A stretch of 64,000 nt of DNA, taken from positions 1,922,001 to 1,986,000 of the forward strand of contig NZ_CP021059.1 of NCBI RefSeq assembly GCF_002119805.1, in the 5' to 3' direction. Under the pieces are notes generated by a model that worked only from the letters and a program-made list of their open reading frames with translations, was not told the DNA's origin and did not search any database. The stretch comes from Macrococcoides canis. GTDB lineage: Bacteria; Bacillota; Bacilli; Staphylococcales; Staphylococcaceae. Below are positions 9,110 through 17,786 of the stretch, one piece after another (position 1 is the stretch's first letter; each line of letters starts with the position of its first letter). The translations under genes were made by a program, and so were the position numbers.

Positions 9110-9247
9110 ATGCAATTACTATCAAATTTATTACAGTCATTTGTACAGTTCTTGATTTACCTGGGAGATATGAGTATCACTAAAAGCTGCTATTTCTATT
9201 TCAATGAGTCTGAATTAGACAAAGAATTATTTGAAAGTAAGAAATAG
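9110..9247 (+). CDS. agrD: AgrD, autoinducing peptide precursor
   Basis: A 45-residue pro-peptide with the AgrD layout: amphipathic N-terminal leader (MQLLSNLLQSFVQFLIYLG), AIP core and acidic tail (NESELDKELFE, matching the DExEVPKEL-type tail of staphylococci). Cys27 with the next four residues (CYFYF) should form the five-membered thiolactone ring, with two bulky hydrophobics at its end. The exocyclic tail is probably drawn from SITKS. It starts 5 nt after agrB with AAGGAG upstream. The N-terminal boundary of the mature AIP cannot be read from sequence. Confidence 0.93.
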   Translation: MQLLSNLLQSFVQFLIYLGDMSITKSCYFYFNESELDKELFESKK

Positions 9248-9249
9248 AG

Positions 9250-10560
9250 ATGCATTTTGATTTTCCTTTAATAACATCTATACTTTTTATTACATTTCAA
9301 TGTATTTCATTTGCGATTGCAATGCGAATACTTGAAGATGTAAAGTATGATAAACGAGATTTGTATAATCTCGTTTTCTTATTTATTCTCCCATCAATCG
9401 GTTTATTTTTTATTTTTAAGTTCTTTGCAATCATATACTTTTTATTTTATTTCATTTATCTATTTAGATATCGTAACTTTATACATAGTTTAATCAATGC
9501 CTGTTTATGTATCGTGATAGGAATATTAGCCGATCATATTACATCGCTCATTTTAATGTCGCTATTTTATCGCCCAGTATTTAATACACCTTATTTCTTT
9601 TTATATTTCATTATTTTTTTAATGCTGATGATTTTACTGTCATACTTATTCCGTATCGGCATTAAGCGTTTGAAACGCATTAACCTGCTCTATGATAAAG
9701 TGTTCTTAAGCATACTTTTAATATTTCTGGGATGTACGGTTATCGCTTTCTACACGCTTATACTTAACGACCAGCTGACACAAATTGTCGAGTATAAGAA
9801 GTTCGTGCTGTTCTTTGTAGCCTATGCATTATTCAGTGTATTCATCATCACGATTATATCCAGGTATCTTCGTAACGCATATGCCTTAAAGCAGAAGGCA
9901 CAGGAGAATGAACATTATTTCAACTATACGCAGACGCTCGAGCAGGTCAATCAGGAGATGCGCAAGTTCAAGCATGACTACATCAATATATTGTCAACAC
10001 TGTCCTCATATATTAATAATAAAGATATGGACGGGCTTGCAGTGTATTTCAGTGAACAGATTGTACCATTGAAAACTTCGCTTAATCACGAACTTATTCA
10101 GCTCAATGGTCTCGAGAAGTGTCACATCATTCCTTTGAAAGGTCTGGTGACAACTAAGATTATCGATACACAAAATGCCGGCATCCCTTTATCAATCGAA
10201 GTATCTGACGATATTTATGAGGAAGACGTTAAGATTGATATCATCAAGTTATCTCGAGCTGTCGGTATTATATGGGATAATGCCATTGAAGCTTCAAAAG
10301 ATATCGATGACCCAAAAATTAATGCAGGGATCATTAAAAATGACAACAGCATCTTATTTATCGTAGCAAATAAATGTAATAATAATATTCCAAGTATTCA
10401 TGAACTTTATCAGCCTGGATTTTCAACGAAAGGCGATAATCGTGGAATCGGATTATTAAATTTAAAAGAAATCTCTTCTATGTTTCCGAATATGTTTTTA
10501 GATACATCCATTCAAAACGGACTGTTTATTCAGAAAATCGAAATTGTTACATCACATTAG
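9250..10560 (+). CDS. agrC: AgrC, AIP sensor histidine kinase
   Basis: Membrane sensor kinase of the HPK10 group, 436 residues. About six transmembrane segments fill residues 1-205 and would bind the AIP outside. The phospho-acceptor is His242 in RKFKHDYINIL; the ATP-binding module follows, with the N-box IWDNAIEAS and G-box GDNRGIGLLNL. The start lies 2 nt after the agrD stop. The sensor half would be expected to co-vary with the AIP CYFYF ring. Confidence 0.93.
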   Translation: MHFDFPLITSILFITFQCISFAIAMRILEDVKYDKRDLYNLVFLFILPSIGLFFIFKFFAIIYFLFYFIYLFRYRNFIHSLINACLCIVIGILADHITSLILMSLFYRPVFNTPYFFLYFIIFLMLMILLSYLFRIGIKRLKRINLLYDKVFLSILLIFLGCTVIAFYTLILNDQLTQIVEYKKFVLFFVAYALFSVFIITIISRYLRNAYALKQKAQENEHYFNYTQTLEQVNQEMRKFKHDYINILSTLSSYINNKDMDGLAVYFSEQIVPLKTSLNHELIQLNGLEKCHIIPLKGLVTTKIIDTQNAGIPLSIEVSDDIYEEDVKIDIIKLSRAVGIIWDNAIEASKDIDDPKINAGIIKNDNSILFIVANKCNNNIPSIHELYQPGFSTKGDNRGIGLLNLKEISSMFPNMFLDTSIQNGLFIQKIEIVTSH

Positions 10561-10568
10561 GAGGATAT

Positions 10569-11285
10569 ATGAATATCTTTATTTGTGAAGACGCACAGCA
10601 GCAGCGCGACTTTATAACGACTACAATTCGCAATTATATTATGTTCGAGCAACTGGATATGAATATTAAACTTGCAACAGACAATCCTGAAGCAATTATC
10701 GATGCCATTAAAGATAATGAGGATATCGGACTTTATTTTCTTGATATCCACCTGAATCACGAGATGAGCGGTATTATGCTCGCAAAGGAAATTAGAAAGT
10801 ATGATCCACTTGGCAGTATTATATTTGTAACGAGTCATAGTGAACTGACCTATTTAACATTCGTTTATAAGGTAAGTGCACTTGACTTCATTATTAAAGA
10901 TGATCCGGAAAGTATGAAAAAACGGATCATCGAATGTTTGAATGTCAGCTATGAACGTCTGCAGCACCTGTCTTCTAAAAACTATGTAGATAAATTAGAG
11001 ATAAAGTCCGGAAGCCAGACATTATTTATTGATTATGATGATATTATATTCTTTGAATCTTCACCTAACCCTCATCGCATTATATTGCATCTGAACAACC
11101 GAGTCATCGAGTTTTATGGCTCATTGAAAGATTACGAAACCATTGATGAAAGATTCTTCAGATGCCATCATAGTTACATTATCAATAAGGATCATATTAC
11201 GTCTGTGAATAAAAAGGAACGCATCGTCCATTTTACATCTGGAGATCATTGCTATATTTCTATTCGAAACTTAAAGAAATTATAA
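10569..11285 (+). CDS. agrA: AgrA, LytTR response regulator
   Basis: Response regulator of 238 residues. The receiver domain has the acidic pocket ICED (Glu7/Asp8) and phospho-acceptor Asp59 in LYFLDIHLN. The LytTR DNA-binding domain occupies about residues 140-238 (FFESSPNPHRI, FRCHHSYIIN). It activates the agr and hld promoters in staphylococci. AGGAGG sits ahead of the ATG, 8 nt after agrC. A self-complementary terminator follows. Confidence 0.93.
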   Translation: MNIFICEDAQQQRDFITTTIRNYIMFEQLDMNIKLATDNPEAIIDAIKDNEDIGLYFLDIHLNHEMSGIMLAKEIRKYDPLGSIIFVTSHSELTYLTFVYKVSALDFIIKDDPESMKKRIIECLNVSYERLQHLSSKNYVDKLEIKSGSQTLFIDYDDIIFFESSPNPHRIILHLNNRVIEFYGSLKDYETIDERFFRCHHSYIINKDHITSVNKKERIVHFTSGDHCYISIRNLKKL

Positions 11286-11312
11286 AAGTATGCATGCATA
11301 CTTTTATTTTTT
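11284..11312 (+). terminator. agr operon terminator
   Basis: The palindrome AAAAGTATGCA/TGCATACTTTT is followed by a run of T, starting at the agrA stop codon. Confidence 0.8.
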
Positions 11313-11314
11313 TG

Positions 11315-11343
11315 TTGAAAAATAGAACGTATGTTCGTATAAT
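11315..11343 (+). promoter_or_regulatory. SOS-controlled promoter (LexA box in the spacer)
   Basis: TTGAAA (11315-11320) and TATAAT (11338-11343) are 17 bp apart. The spacer holds GAACGTATGTTC (11325-11336), which fits the Gram-positive LexA consensus (GAAC-N4-GTTC). A repressor bound there would cover the promoter. Confidence 0.8.
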
Positions 11344-11372
11344 GAAAGAAAAGTTTGAAAGTAGTGATAAAA

Positions 11373-11786
11373 ATGATTCATCCGATATATGGTGAAACAG
11401 ATTACCGTAAAATCGATCCTGCACAACTGAACAGAAATATCCCGAAAGGACGTGGCATGATTAAGTGGGCACCCTTTGCGACGATGCCAGAACAATTTCT
11501 TGATGTTAAACGTCAGATTGATGCACAAACGAAGATTGAACGTCCAGAACTATCAGAAGACCGCTTACAGGAAATTAATGAGACGCTGCATATCGCACTC
11601 AGTAAGCATCAGCCCGTTTATATTGATTACTACATCGATGGTACAATCCAGCGTACAATGATGCATGTCGAGAAGATTGATCAGTGGGCTGCCATTATTA
11701 TCGGCACGACGGTAAACGAGGGGCATACGTATTTTGTGTCATTTTTAGATATTGTAAATCTTGAGGTTATTACAGAAACGATTTAA
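11373..11786 (+). CDS. YolD-like family protein
   Basis: A 137-residue protein of the YolD-like family, recognised by the block KGRGMIKWAPFATMPEQ near the N-terminus and the C-terminal region VEKIDQWAAIIIGTTV. Members are usually paired with Y-family (UmuC/DinB-like) DNA polymerase genes and are DNA-damage inducible; the SOS box just upstream fits, but no polymerase gene is adjacent here. The ATG at 11373 is preferred over a TTG at 11355. The ribosome site is weak. Confidence 0.8.
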   Translation: MIHPIYGETDYRKIDPAQLNRNIPKGRGMIKWAPFATMPEQFLDVKRQIDAQTKIERPELSEDRLQEINETLHIALSKHQPVYIDYYIDGTIQRTMMHVEKIDQWAAIIIGTTVNEGHTYFVSFLDIVNLEVITETI

Positions 11787-11964
11787 CAATTAATATCCAG
11801 AATTTGCATAATAATGACGATAAACGTACGTATTTATTACAATTTATTAAAGCTCAGACAAGTATTGTTAACTGAAGCTAAACGAATGATAAGATTCGGT
11901 AATTCATCACAGCAGATGAGAAACACGTGGCATAATATAAGCAAATCTACTAAAGGAGTTTATC

Positions 11965-13041
11965 ATGCGAACAACTATAATACTGTTATTGCTGCTGTTC
12001 ATTCCATTGCCACTACATGCAAACGAGCTGCCCCCTACAATACTGTACTTTGAAAACGAACATGCTGAGCCACTGAAGTATCACTTTACAGTAAATGATG
12101 AACTCTACTACGAAACAGACGACGATGGTTATTATATATTCAACAATACAGTCAACCAGATTGAAGTGGATGGACAGGTCATCCCTATTAAAGTAGGACA
12201 TAAGCATATCATTCATGTAGAAGAGCCGGTAGATGATGCTCTTGAAGAAGTCCCGCACCCACATGACGAGACAGATCAACTTTCAACAACCGTCAAAGTA
12301 TTCACACCTGCATTTACCCCATCTGAAGCTGTCCATGTATATCTTAACGAAGGACAGACACGTATCGCGACAAGTGAAGCACAAGACGGTGTCGCTCATT
12401 TCGATAACTTAAAGCGTGACACAGTCTATACAGCGACGACCGATGAAGCAGTAGAACCGATTCGTATCAAGCAGGGCGAAACACGTCGTATTACAGTAAA
12501 TACAGACGACCCAGCCCCGAAAGTAAGAGCAGCACGTGTAATGCCACAAAGAGCACCTGAGAAACAGAAGCTCAATGTTAAATTGAATAATGAACCCGAT
12601 GAAGAAGAATCGAATGATGAACCATTAAACGAAGCGGAACAATCAAAGAAAGAGAAAGAAAAGCAGAAGAAGTATACGTATACGAAACGCACAATCCCCT
12701 TACAGGAAGACAACGATAAAGCACAACAGGAAGTAATGCCACAGATTCCAGTGACACCTATAGAAGATAACCAAAAGAACTCATATAATAGAGCACCACA
12801 ATATGATACAGCACCACAATATGAATCACCCATTCAAAAAGCTCAAGATAAAGAAGAAACAGCGGCTCCAGAAACGACATATACGCCTCCTCAAGACTAT
12901 GCTGAGCTCGAATATAAAGAAAAACAGGCAGTAGATAAAACACTGCCCGATACAGGAGATGCATCTACCAATCCGCTATTACTGTCTGTACTGTTTACCG
13001 TGTACGGCGGCTGCATCCTTTATATTAGCCGATTAATTTAA
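11965..13041 (+). CDS. LPXTG cell-wall-anchored surface protein
   Basis: A 358-residue exported protein. The signal peptide is MRTTIILLLLLFIPLPLHAN, and the anchor is LPDTG (about residue 328) followed by a hydrophobic segment and a short tail, so sortase A should attach it to peptidoglycan. Between are two beta-rich blocks (about 25-80 and 98-165, with YETDDDGYYIF and HFDNLKRDTVY strands like SpaA/Cna-B repeats). A charged Lys/Glu/Pro-rich stalk then runs from about 200 to 320, including the near-repeat APQYDTAPQYES. Its ligand is unknown. A good ribosome site (AAAGGAG) precedes the ATG. Confidence 0.88.
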   Translation: MRTTIILLLLLFIPLPLHANELPPTILYFENEHAEPLKYHFTVNDELYYETDDDGYYIFNNTVNQIEVDGQVIPIKVGHKHIIHVEEPVDDALEEVPHPHDETDQLSTTVKVFTPAFTPSEAVHVYLNEGQTRIATSEAQDGVAHFDNLKRDTVYTATTDEAVEPIRIKQGETRRITVNTDDPAPKVRAARVMPQRAPEKQKLNVKLNNEPDEEESNDEPLNEAEQSKKEKEKQKKYTYTKRTIPLQEDNDKAQQEVMPQIPVTPIEDNQKNSYNRAPQYDTAPQYESPIQKAQDKEETAAPETTYTPPQDYAELEYKEKQAVDKTLPDTGDASTNPLLLSVLFTVYGGCILYISRLI

Positions 13042-13074
13042 ATCATCATATAAATGACTTTGTCACAGCGATGA

Positions 13075-13578
13075 CTACTTTACTAGCAGCATCCCACTTT
13101 CTACAATGAAGTCATGTCCAAAAGGTGTTATGCCTTGCATCCCTTCAAATATAAACATACCACCACTGTTAATCATGCTTTGAGAAGCAAGTGTCGACAT
13201 AACGTATGTACGATGCGCCTTTATATCAGTGACACGATGTAACCTGCGCATAATCTGCTCGAATCCTTCTGTAGAGCCTAATGCTACAAATGCGTCAGGA
13301 TTGTGCCGTTCAATCCTTCTTATGTATTTATTAAATGACTTAGAGTGTTCATTCCAGTCCACAACAGCGAGTACTTGTCCTCCATCACTAAACGGTCCGC
13401 CGTACGCTTCCCATAATGCTTTAAACTGATACGCTGTATGAATATAAGCATCATGCCTGCTACACCCGATTACAATATCATGGATAGCAGGTTTATTCTG
13501 TTTCATCAGAGCAATCAATGTAAGCATCTCGGATTCTAATCTCGGATCAATGTCTAAAACATGCTGAACTGTATTCAA
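13075..13578 (-). CDS. Conserved protein of unknown function
   Basis: 167 residues, starting at a TTG with AGGTG upstream. No signal peptide or membrane segment, so probably cytosolic. Visible features: an Ala-Leu-Gly-Ser run (FVALGSTEGFEQIM), a Cys in VIGCSRHDAYI, and a glycine-rich end (GGMFIFEGMQGITPFGHDF). I did not recognise the family. It is convergent with the LPDTG gene and is read into by nothing obvious. Confidence 0.6.
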   Translation of the reverse strand: MNTVQHVLDIDPRLESEMLTLIALMKQNKPAIHDIVIGCSRHDAYIHTAYQFKALWEAYGGPFSDGGQVLAVVDWNEHSKSFNKYIRRIERHNPDAFVALGSTEGFEQIMRRLHRVTDIKAHRTYVMSTLASQSMINSGGMFIFEGMQGITPFGHDFIVESGMLLVK

Positions 13579-13634
13579 ATAAGCACCTCGTCCATTAATT
13601 TAGTCAAAAAGAAAAGAACTCAAAAAATTGAGTT

Positions 13635-13805
13635 CTACGCGTTTTCTGATTCAATTTGTGCAACGATTTCTTTCGTACGACGTTCGATATCTTCAAAATC
13701 CTTCTTAAAGCTGATGAAAAATAATGCAGCACCTGCTGTTAAAATAACGCTTAATACTAAAGCAAAGATAAATACTGCTTTAAATAATCCCTTGATCAAT
13801 TCCAT
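13635..13805 (-). CDS. Small single-pass membrane protein
   Basis: A 56-residue ORF. One transmembrane helix (residues about 9-32, VFIFALVLSVILTAGAALFF) is followed by a charged coiled-coil-like tail (KKDFEDIERRTKEIVAQIESE). AGGAG lies 9 nt before the ATG, and a hairpin (AGAACTCAA/TTGAGTTCT, 13615-13636) overlaps the stop and is followed by T-rich sequence on this strand. Function unknown. Confidence 0.65.
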   Translation of the reverse strand: MELIKGLFKAVFIFALVLSVILTAGAALFFISFKKDFEDIERRTKEIVAQIESENA

Positions 13806-13941
13806 CCGTATTCACTCCTAAGTTTACTTTTGTCTCTAGTTTATCATAAATAATTTCATCATAAAAATATTTGACATTAACTATTTCAAATTAAATCGAT
13901 TATATATATAATAAAGCAAATACATTTAAAGGGTGAACGGA

Positions 13942-14316
13942 ATGGCTCATGTACATTTACTTGCTGCCTGGCAGCATAATGACATCGATAAAATAAAACA
14001 GCTTGTATCAAAACGTGTACATGTTTTCTTTACTAAAGAAAACGGTTCAACAATTGAAAAGGATTATGAAACACTGATCACCTCAATAAAGCAAGCAATC
14101 GATGTCGCAATAAAAAATGACTGGGAATGGCAGTTTGACGTAATCCATAAAACGGAACGTGGTTCAGAGAACATTGTCGTCCTAAAAATATCGATAAGTA
14201 GTGGTGACTTTGAATCATCAGATACAGCAGGATTATGTGTATTGACGTTTGACGATGATGGTGATTCAAGAAGACTTGTTCGAGCATATATCGAGGATAA
14301 TGTAACAAACAATTAA
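13942..14316 (+). CDS. Hypothetical protein, NTF2-like in appearance
   Basis: A 124-residue cytosolic protein starting MAHVHLLAAWQHND. The alternation of one N-terminal helix region with long beta-strand pairs (WEWQFDVIHKTERG, IVVLKISISSGDF, GLCVLTFDDDG) resembles small cone-shaped NTF2/SnoaL folds, but no catalytic motif is evident. The ATG at 13942 is preferred over an upstream GTG at 13933. It lies 12 nt before the C45 peptidase gene, so the two may be co-transcribed. Confidence 0.6.
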   Translation: MAHVHLLAAWQHNDIDKIKQLVSKRVHVFFTKENGSTIEKDYETLITSIKQAIDVAIKNDWEWQFDVIHKTERGSENIVVLKISISSGDFESSDTAGLCVLTFDDDGDSRRLVRAYIEDNVTNN

Positions 14317-14328
14317 GAAAGCTGGGAA

Positions 14329-15366
14329 ATGATGCAACAAGTTAAAAGTGTGATCACAGAGTTTAAAGGCAACCATTATGACTTTGGACGCCATCAGGCA
14401 GAATGGCTGAAGACGACACTTATGATGGAAAATAGAGCTAGAGAATGGCGTTTACGTCGCCCAAGATTTGATATTAATATCGAAGAATCAATGAATGCAT
14501 TCATGAAGTACGCGCCCGGTATATGGGAAGAACTCATTGGATTACAAGACGGACTGCACATGGATATGACACAAGTACTGCTCAATTTCGGCCATTACAG
14601 AGTGTATGCGAAGCCGAGTGGATGCAGCGTATTTACAACAGAAGATTATATGGTAAGAAACTATGACTACCACCCCGCAACCTATGACGGGAGATTTACG
14701 TTCTATCAACCAAGTGATGTCGGCTATGCCACGATGGCGCCTGTTTCGCGAATTACAGGACGCATGGACGGGATGAATGAGCATGGCCTCGTAATGGGCT
14801 ATAACTTTATGCACCGTAAAGCGCCGGGAGATGGCTTCGTCTGCTATATGATCGGACGTATGATACTAGAATATTGTAAAGACGTTGAAGAAGCAGTCGA
14901 TTTCTTGCAGGAAATTCCCCATCGTTCAAGCTTCAGCTACATATTGCTGGATAAATCAGGTGTTACCAAGATCGTAGAAGCAACACCGAGAGAAAAGACG
15001 GTACGTAACCACCATTACTGCACAAATCATTTCGAAGTGCTTACCCATGAGAATAGACGTGTCCTCGATGATTCCAAAATGCGTATGCAGCACTTGAAAC
15101 AACTTAATTCGCACATCGATGCACGCACTGCCTTTCGCATAATGAATGATCCAGACGAAGGCATATTCAGCAACCTCTATTCCAGCTGGAGCGGTACGAT
15201 TCATACGAGCTGTTATCATCCGAAAGATATGACATGCGACATTACGCTCGGCAGCAACGGAACACCAGTAACCCTTAACTTACAGGACTGGCTAGACGGC
15301 AAACCGTTACCCCACTATAAGATAACAGGACAGATCGATACGCATCTAACATTCGCAAGTGAATAA
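14329..15366 (+). CDS. C45-family peptidase / acyltransferase-like Ntn hydrolase
   Basis: A 345-residue Ntn hydrolase related to acyl-CoA:6-aminopenicillanate acyltransferase and choloylglycine-like amidases. These cleave themselves to expose an N-terminal cysteine, then cut an amide bond. The nucleophile is Cys99 in KPSGCSVFTTEDYMVRNYDY; downstream MNEHGLVMGYNF and SFSYILLDKSG match the family core. There is no signal peptide. The natural substrate in firmicutes is mostly unknown. The start (14329 or 14332) is uncertain by one codon. Confidence 0.8.
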   Translation: MMQQVKSVITEFKGNHYDFGRHQAEWLKTTLMMENRAREWRLRRPRFDINIEESMNAFMKYAPGIWEELIGLQDGLHMDMTQVLLNFGHYRVYAKPSGCSVFTTEDYMVRNYDYHPATYDGRFTFYQPSDVGYATMAPVSRITGRMDGMNEHGLVMGYNFMHRKAPGDGFVCYMIGRMILEYCKDVEEAVDFLQEIPHRSSFSYILLDKSGVTKIVEATPREKTVRNHHYCTNHFEVLTHENRRVLDDSKMRMQHLKQLNSHIDARTAFRIMNDPDEGIFSNLYSSWSGTIHTSCYHPKDMTCDITLGSNGTPVTLNLQDWLDGKPLPHYKITGQIDTHLTFASE

Positions 15367-15486
15367 AAGGTCGTGACAGAAGTGTTCTGCCACGAGCAAA
15401 ACCCTAACGATGCTAAGAAAATGTTCTTTGTTTTCTGTATCGTTAGGGTTTTTGTCGTAGTGGCAACTTCTGGAACGCCGTCAATA
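15367..15486. repeat. Dispersed intergenic hairpin element, copy 1
   Basis: It starts GGTCGTGACAGAAGTGTTC and ends with GTCGTAGTGGCAACTTCTG. The middle is a long hairpin (AAAACCCTAACGAT with ATCGTTAGGGTTTT). The same outer words recur at 21575-21690 around a different hairpin. It runs directly into the 119-bp array. Confidence 0.8.
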
Positions 15487-15816
15487 GGTCGTGACACGAG
15501 CGTTAAGACACGAATAAAATCACGAAAAGACACCAGGAAATGGTTTTTGTTTCCGGGTGTCTTTTTGATTTTATAGAAGTGTCTGCTCGTGGAACGCCGT
15601 CAATAGGTCGTGACACGAGCGTTAAGACACGAATAAAATCACGAAAAGACACCAGGAAATGGTTTTTGTTTCCGGGTGTCTTTTTGATTTTATAGAAGTG
15701 TCTGCTCGTGGAACGCCGTCAATAGGTCGTGACACGAGCGTTAAGACACGAATAAAATCACGAAAAGACACCAGGAAATGGTTTTTGTTTCCGGGTGTCT
15801 TTTTGATTTTATAGAA
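15482..15816. repeat. Tandem array, 119-bp unit x about 2.8
   Basis: Near-identical copies begin at 15482, 15601 and 15720. Each carries AGGTCGTGACACGAGCGTTA and a strong hairpin (GACACCAGGAAA with TTTCCGGGTGTC). The last copy stops at the Nudix gene end, where its hairpin and T-run may serve as the terminator. The outer words are those of the element at 15367. Confidence 0.95.
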
Positions 15817-15818
15817 TT

Positions 15819-16577
15819 TTATTCTAAAGCTGTAAGCACTTTAAACGGTCTATTCTCATACAGATCAAATTGCTGCTGACGTAAGTCCATCGCCTTTAGC
15901 AGGCGCTGCTTCTGAAACGGCAGTGTGACATACTGTTCGATATTCGCTGCTGTCACCGGGTAAAATGCGACGTCCACCGTCTCTCCTGGTGCACCTTGTA
16001 ATTCTCCTCCTGTCACTTGCCCTTGAAATGTAAAGTTGATCACACCTGTCGTCTTATTATGCGATGTGTAAAGCAGCGCTGTAATTTCTACATCCAGTCC
16101 TGTCTCTTCCTTCACTTCTCTTATTGCACCTTGAATGACATCTTCATCTTTATCCAGGCGACCTCCAGGCAGTTCTAATGTATCACTGCGATGCAAGCTT
16201 CTTACAAGGAGTACTTCGCTTTGTTCATTCGTTACATATACATTCGTTGAAACGAGATGTAAATCTTGTTTGTAATCTCCTGTCGGATGAATCACCATTT
16301 CCTTCTTAGAAATAATCCACTTATCGTTTGCAAGCTTTTCTGGAAGACTGTTTTTGTAGTGAACTGTTTTCTTGCGCATTTCAAAGAATTCACGGTAATG
16401 CTGTTCATCAATATAACCCCATATTTCAGTGATTACAGTATAATCCTCATTTACCCATCTACCGATCAGTTTGACACCGAGTTCCAGATAATTGTTAAGT
16501 ACATGATTATGAAAATAAGCATTCGTAGATTCATAGCCATCAGGAATAATTCTTATCTCTGTCTTTACTTCAAACAT
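15819..16577 (-). CDS. Nudix hydrolase with N-terminal NIPSNAP-like domain
   Basis: A 252-residue two-part protein. Residues 1 to about 100 (FEVKTEIRIIPDGYESTNAY, GRWVNEDYTVITEIWGY, HYREFFEMRK) look like a NIPSNAP/ABM ferredoxin-like domain. Residues about 105-252 are a Nudix domain with the complete box GGRLDKDEDVIQGAIREVKE followed by ETGL, which binds Mg2+ to hydrolyse a nucleoside diphosphate derivative. The substrate is unknown. The start at 16577 has only a weak ribosome site (AGGAAG some 14 nt upstream). Confidence 0.8.
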   Translation of the reverse strand: MFEVKTEIRIIPDGYESTNAYFHNHVLNNYLELGVKLIGRWVNEDYTVITEIWGYIDEQHYREFFEMRKKTVHYKNSLPEKLANDKWIISKKEMVIHPTGDYKQDLHLVSTNVYVTNEQSEVLLVRSLHRSDTLELPGGRLDKDEDVIQGAIREVKEETGLDVEITALLYTSHNKTTGVINFTFQGQVTGGELQGAPGETVDVAFYPVTAANIEQYVTLPFQKQRLLKAMDLRQQQFDLYENRPFKVLTALE

Positions 16578-16745
16578 CTCTACACTTCCTAACCTGCTTC
16601 TTCGTTCACTCTCATTATACGGTAATCAATTTAACATTTCATTTCACAAGTACAAATTTTACAAAGTTAAACATATATTTAACAGTTCAAATATTCGAAT
16701 TCGCTATTTATTCGGTATAAAATATTTATATAAGGAGTGATTCGA

Positions 16746-17786
16746 ATGAACACAAAGTTAAATACAAGTATGAAAATTAAAGATCTGACACTTAAGAATC
16801 GTATCGTTATGCCTCCGATGTGCCAGTATTCTGTTGAAAAGAAAGATGGTACATCGACAGACTGGCACTACATACATTATGCTTCGCGTGCTGTCGGAGG
16901 TACAGGACTGATTATTGTAGAAATGACAAATGTTGAACCTGACGGCAGAATCACCGATCATTGTCTTGGGTTATGGGATGATGCTCAAATTCCAGCATAT
17001 CAACGTATCGTCCAGGGGATTCATGATAATGGTGCTAAAGCTGCAATTCAAATTGCGCATGCAGGACGTAAAGCGACAGATGTTGAGACACCTGTTTCGA
17101 GTTCTGAAACACCGCTCGATGAACCGACAAAGTTCGGTCCGGTGCGTTACCCTCGTGCGCTTTCGACAGAAGAAGTGAAGCTTATGGTAGATAAATATAA
17201 AGAAAGCGCGAGACGTGCAGTTGAAGCGGGATTTGATGCGATTGAGATTCATGGTGCACACGGATATCTCATTCATCAGTTCCATTCACCTTCAATCAAC
17301 AAACGCACAGATGAATATGGTGAAGATTTATCGCTCTTCGGTTGTGAAGTCATACGCGCGGTTAAATCTGTAATGCCTGAAGGAATGCCACTCATCTTCA
17401 GAATTTCTGCGCGTGAATATATGGATGGTGGTTATAACTTAGAACATGCACTGCACATCTCAGAAGCGTATGAAGCTGCAGGAGTTGATGTGTTCCATAT
17501 TTCAACAGGTGGAGAGGCCCCTGCCGGCAAAGAGAAGCCAGGCAACTATCCAGGATATCAAGTGCCATTCGCACGTGCATTCAAAGAGCGATTCAACCTG
17601 CCTGTTATTGCGGTAGGCATGCTGGATAATGCGGAAACTGCTGAAATGGTACTGAACAATGATGATATCGCCCTCGTTGCCATCGGACGCGGCATGCTTA
17701 ATGATCCTTACTGGGCGATTCATGCGGTAAAATCTTTAAGAGACGATATTGAAGTTCCGAAACAATACGAACGAGGTATTCGCTAA
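16746..17786 (+). CDS. namA: NADPH dehydrogenase / old yellow enzyme, YqjM-type
   Basis: FMN-dependent ene-reductase of the YqjM (NamA) group, 346 residues in a TIM barrel. Diagnostic features: MPPMCQYS with the FMN-redox-tuning cysteine, EIHGAHGYLIHQFHSPSINK with the substrate-binding His pair, and the C-terminal VAIGRGMLNDPYWAIHA. AAGGAG points to the ATG at 16746. The stop overlaps the next ATG (TAATG), so it is translationally coupled to the HAD phosphatase gene. Confidence 0.9.
   Translation: MNTKLNTSMKIKDLTLKNRIVMPPMCQYSVEKKDGTSTDWHYIHYASRAVGGTGLIIVEMTNVEPDGRITDHCLGLWDDAQIPAYQRIVQGIHDNGAKAAIQIAHAGRKATDVETPVSSSETPLDEPTKFGPVRYPRALSTEEVKLMVDKYKESARRAVEAGFDAIEIHGAHGYLIHQFHSPSINKRTDEYGEDLSLFGCEVIRAVKSVMPEGMPLIFRISAREYMDGGYNLEHALHISEAYEAAGVDVFHISTGGEAPAGKEKPGNYPGYQVPFARAFKERFNLPVIAVGMLDNAETAEMVLNNDDIALVAIGRGMLNDPYWAIHAVKSLRDDIEVPKQYERGIR

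Noticed and set aside
12426-12833. 135-codon minus-strand ORF
   Set aside because: Opposite the charged stalk of the LPDTG protein; Ser/Cys-rich low-complexity product typical of an antisense shadow.
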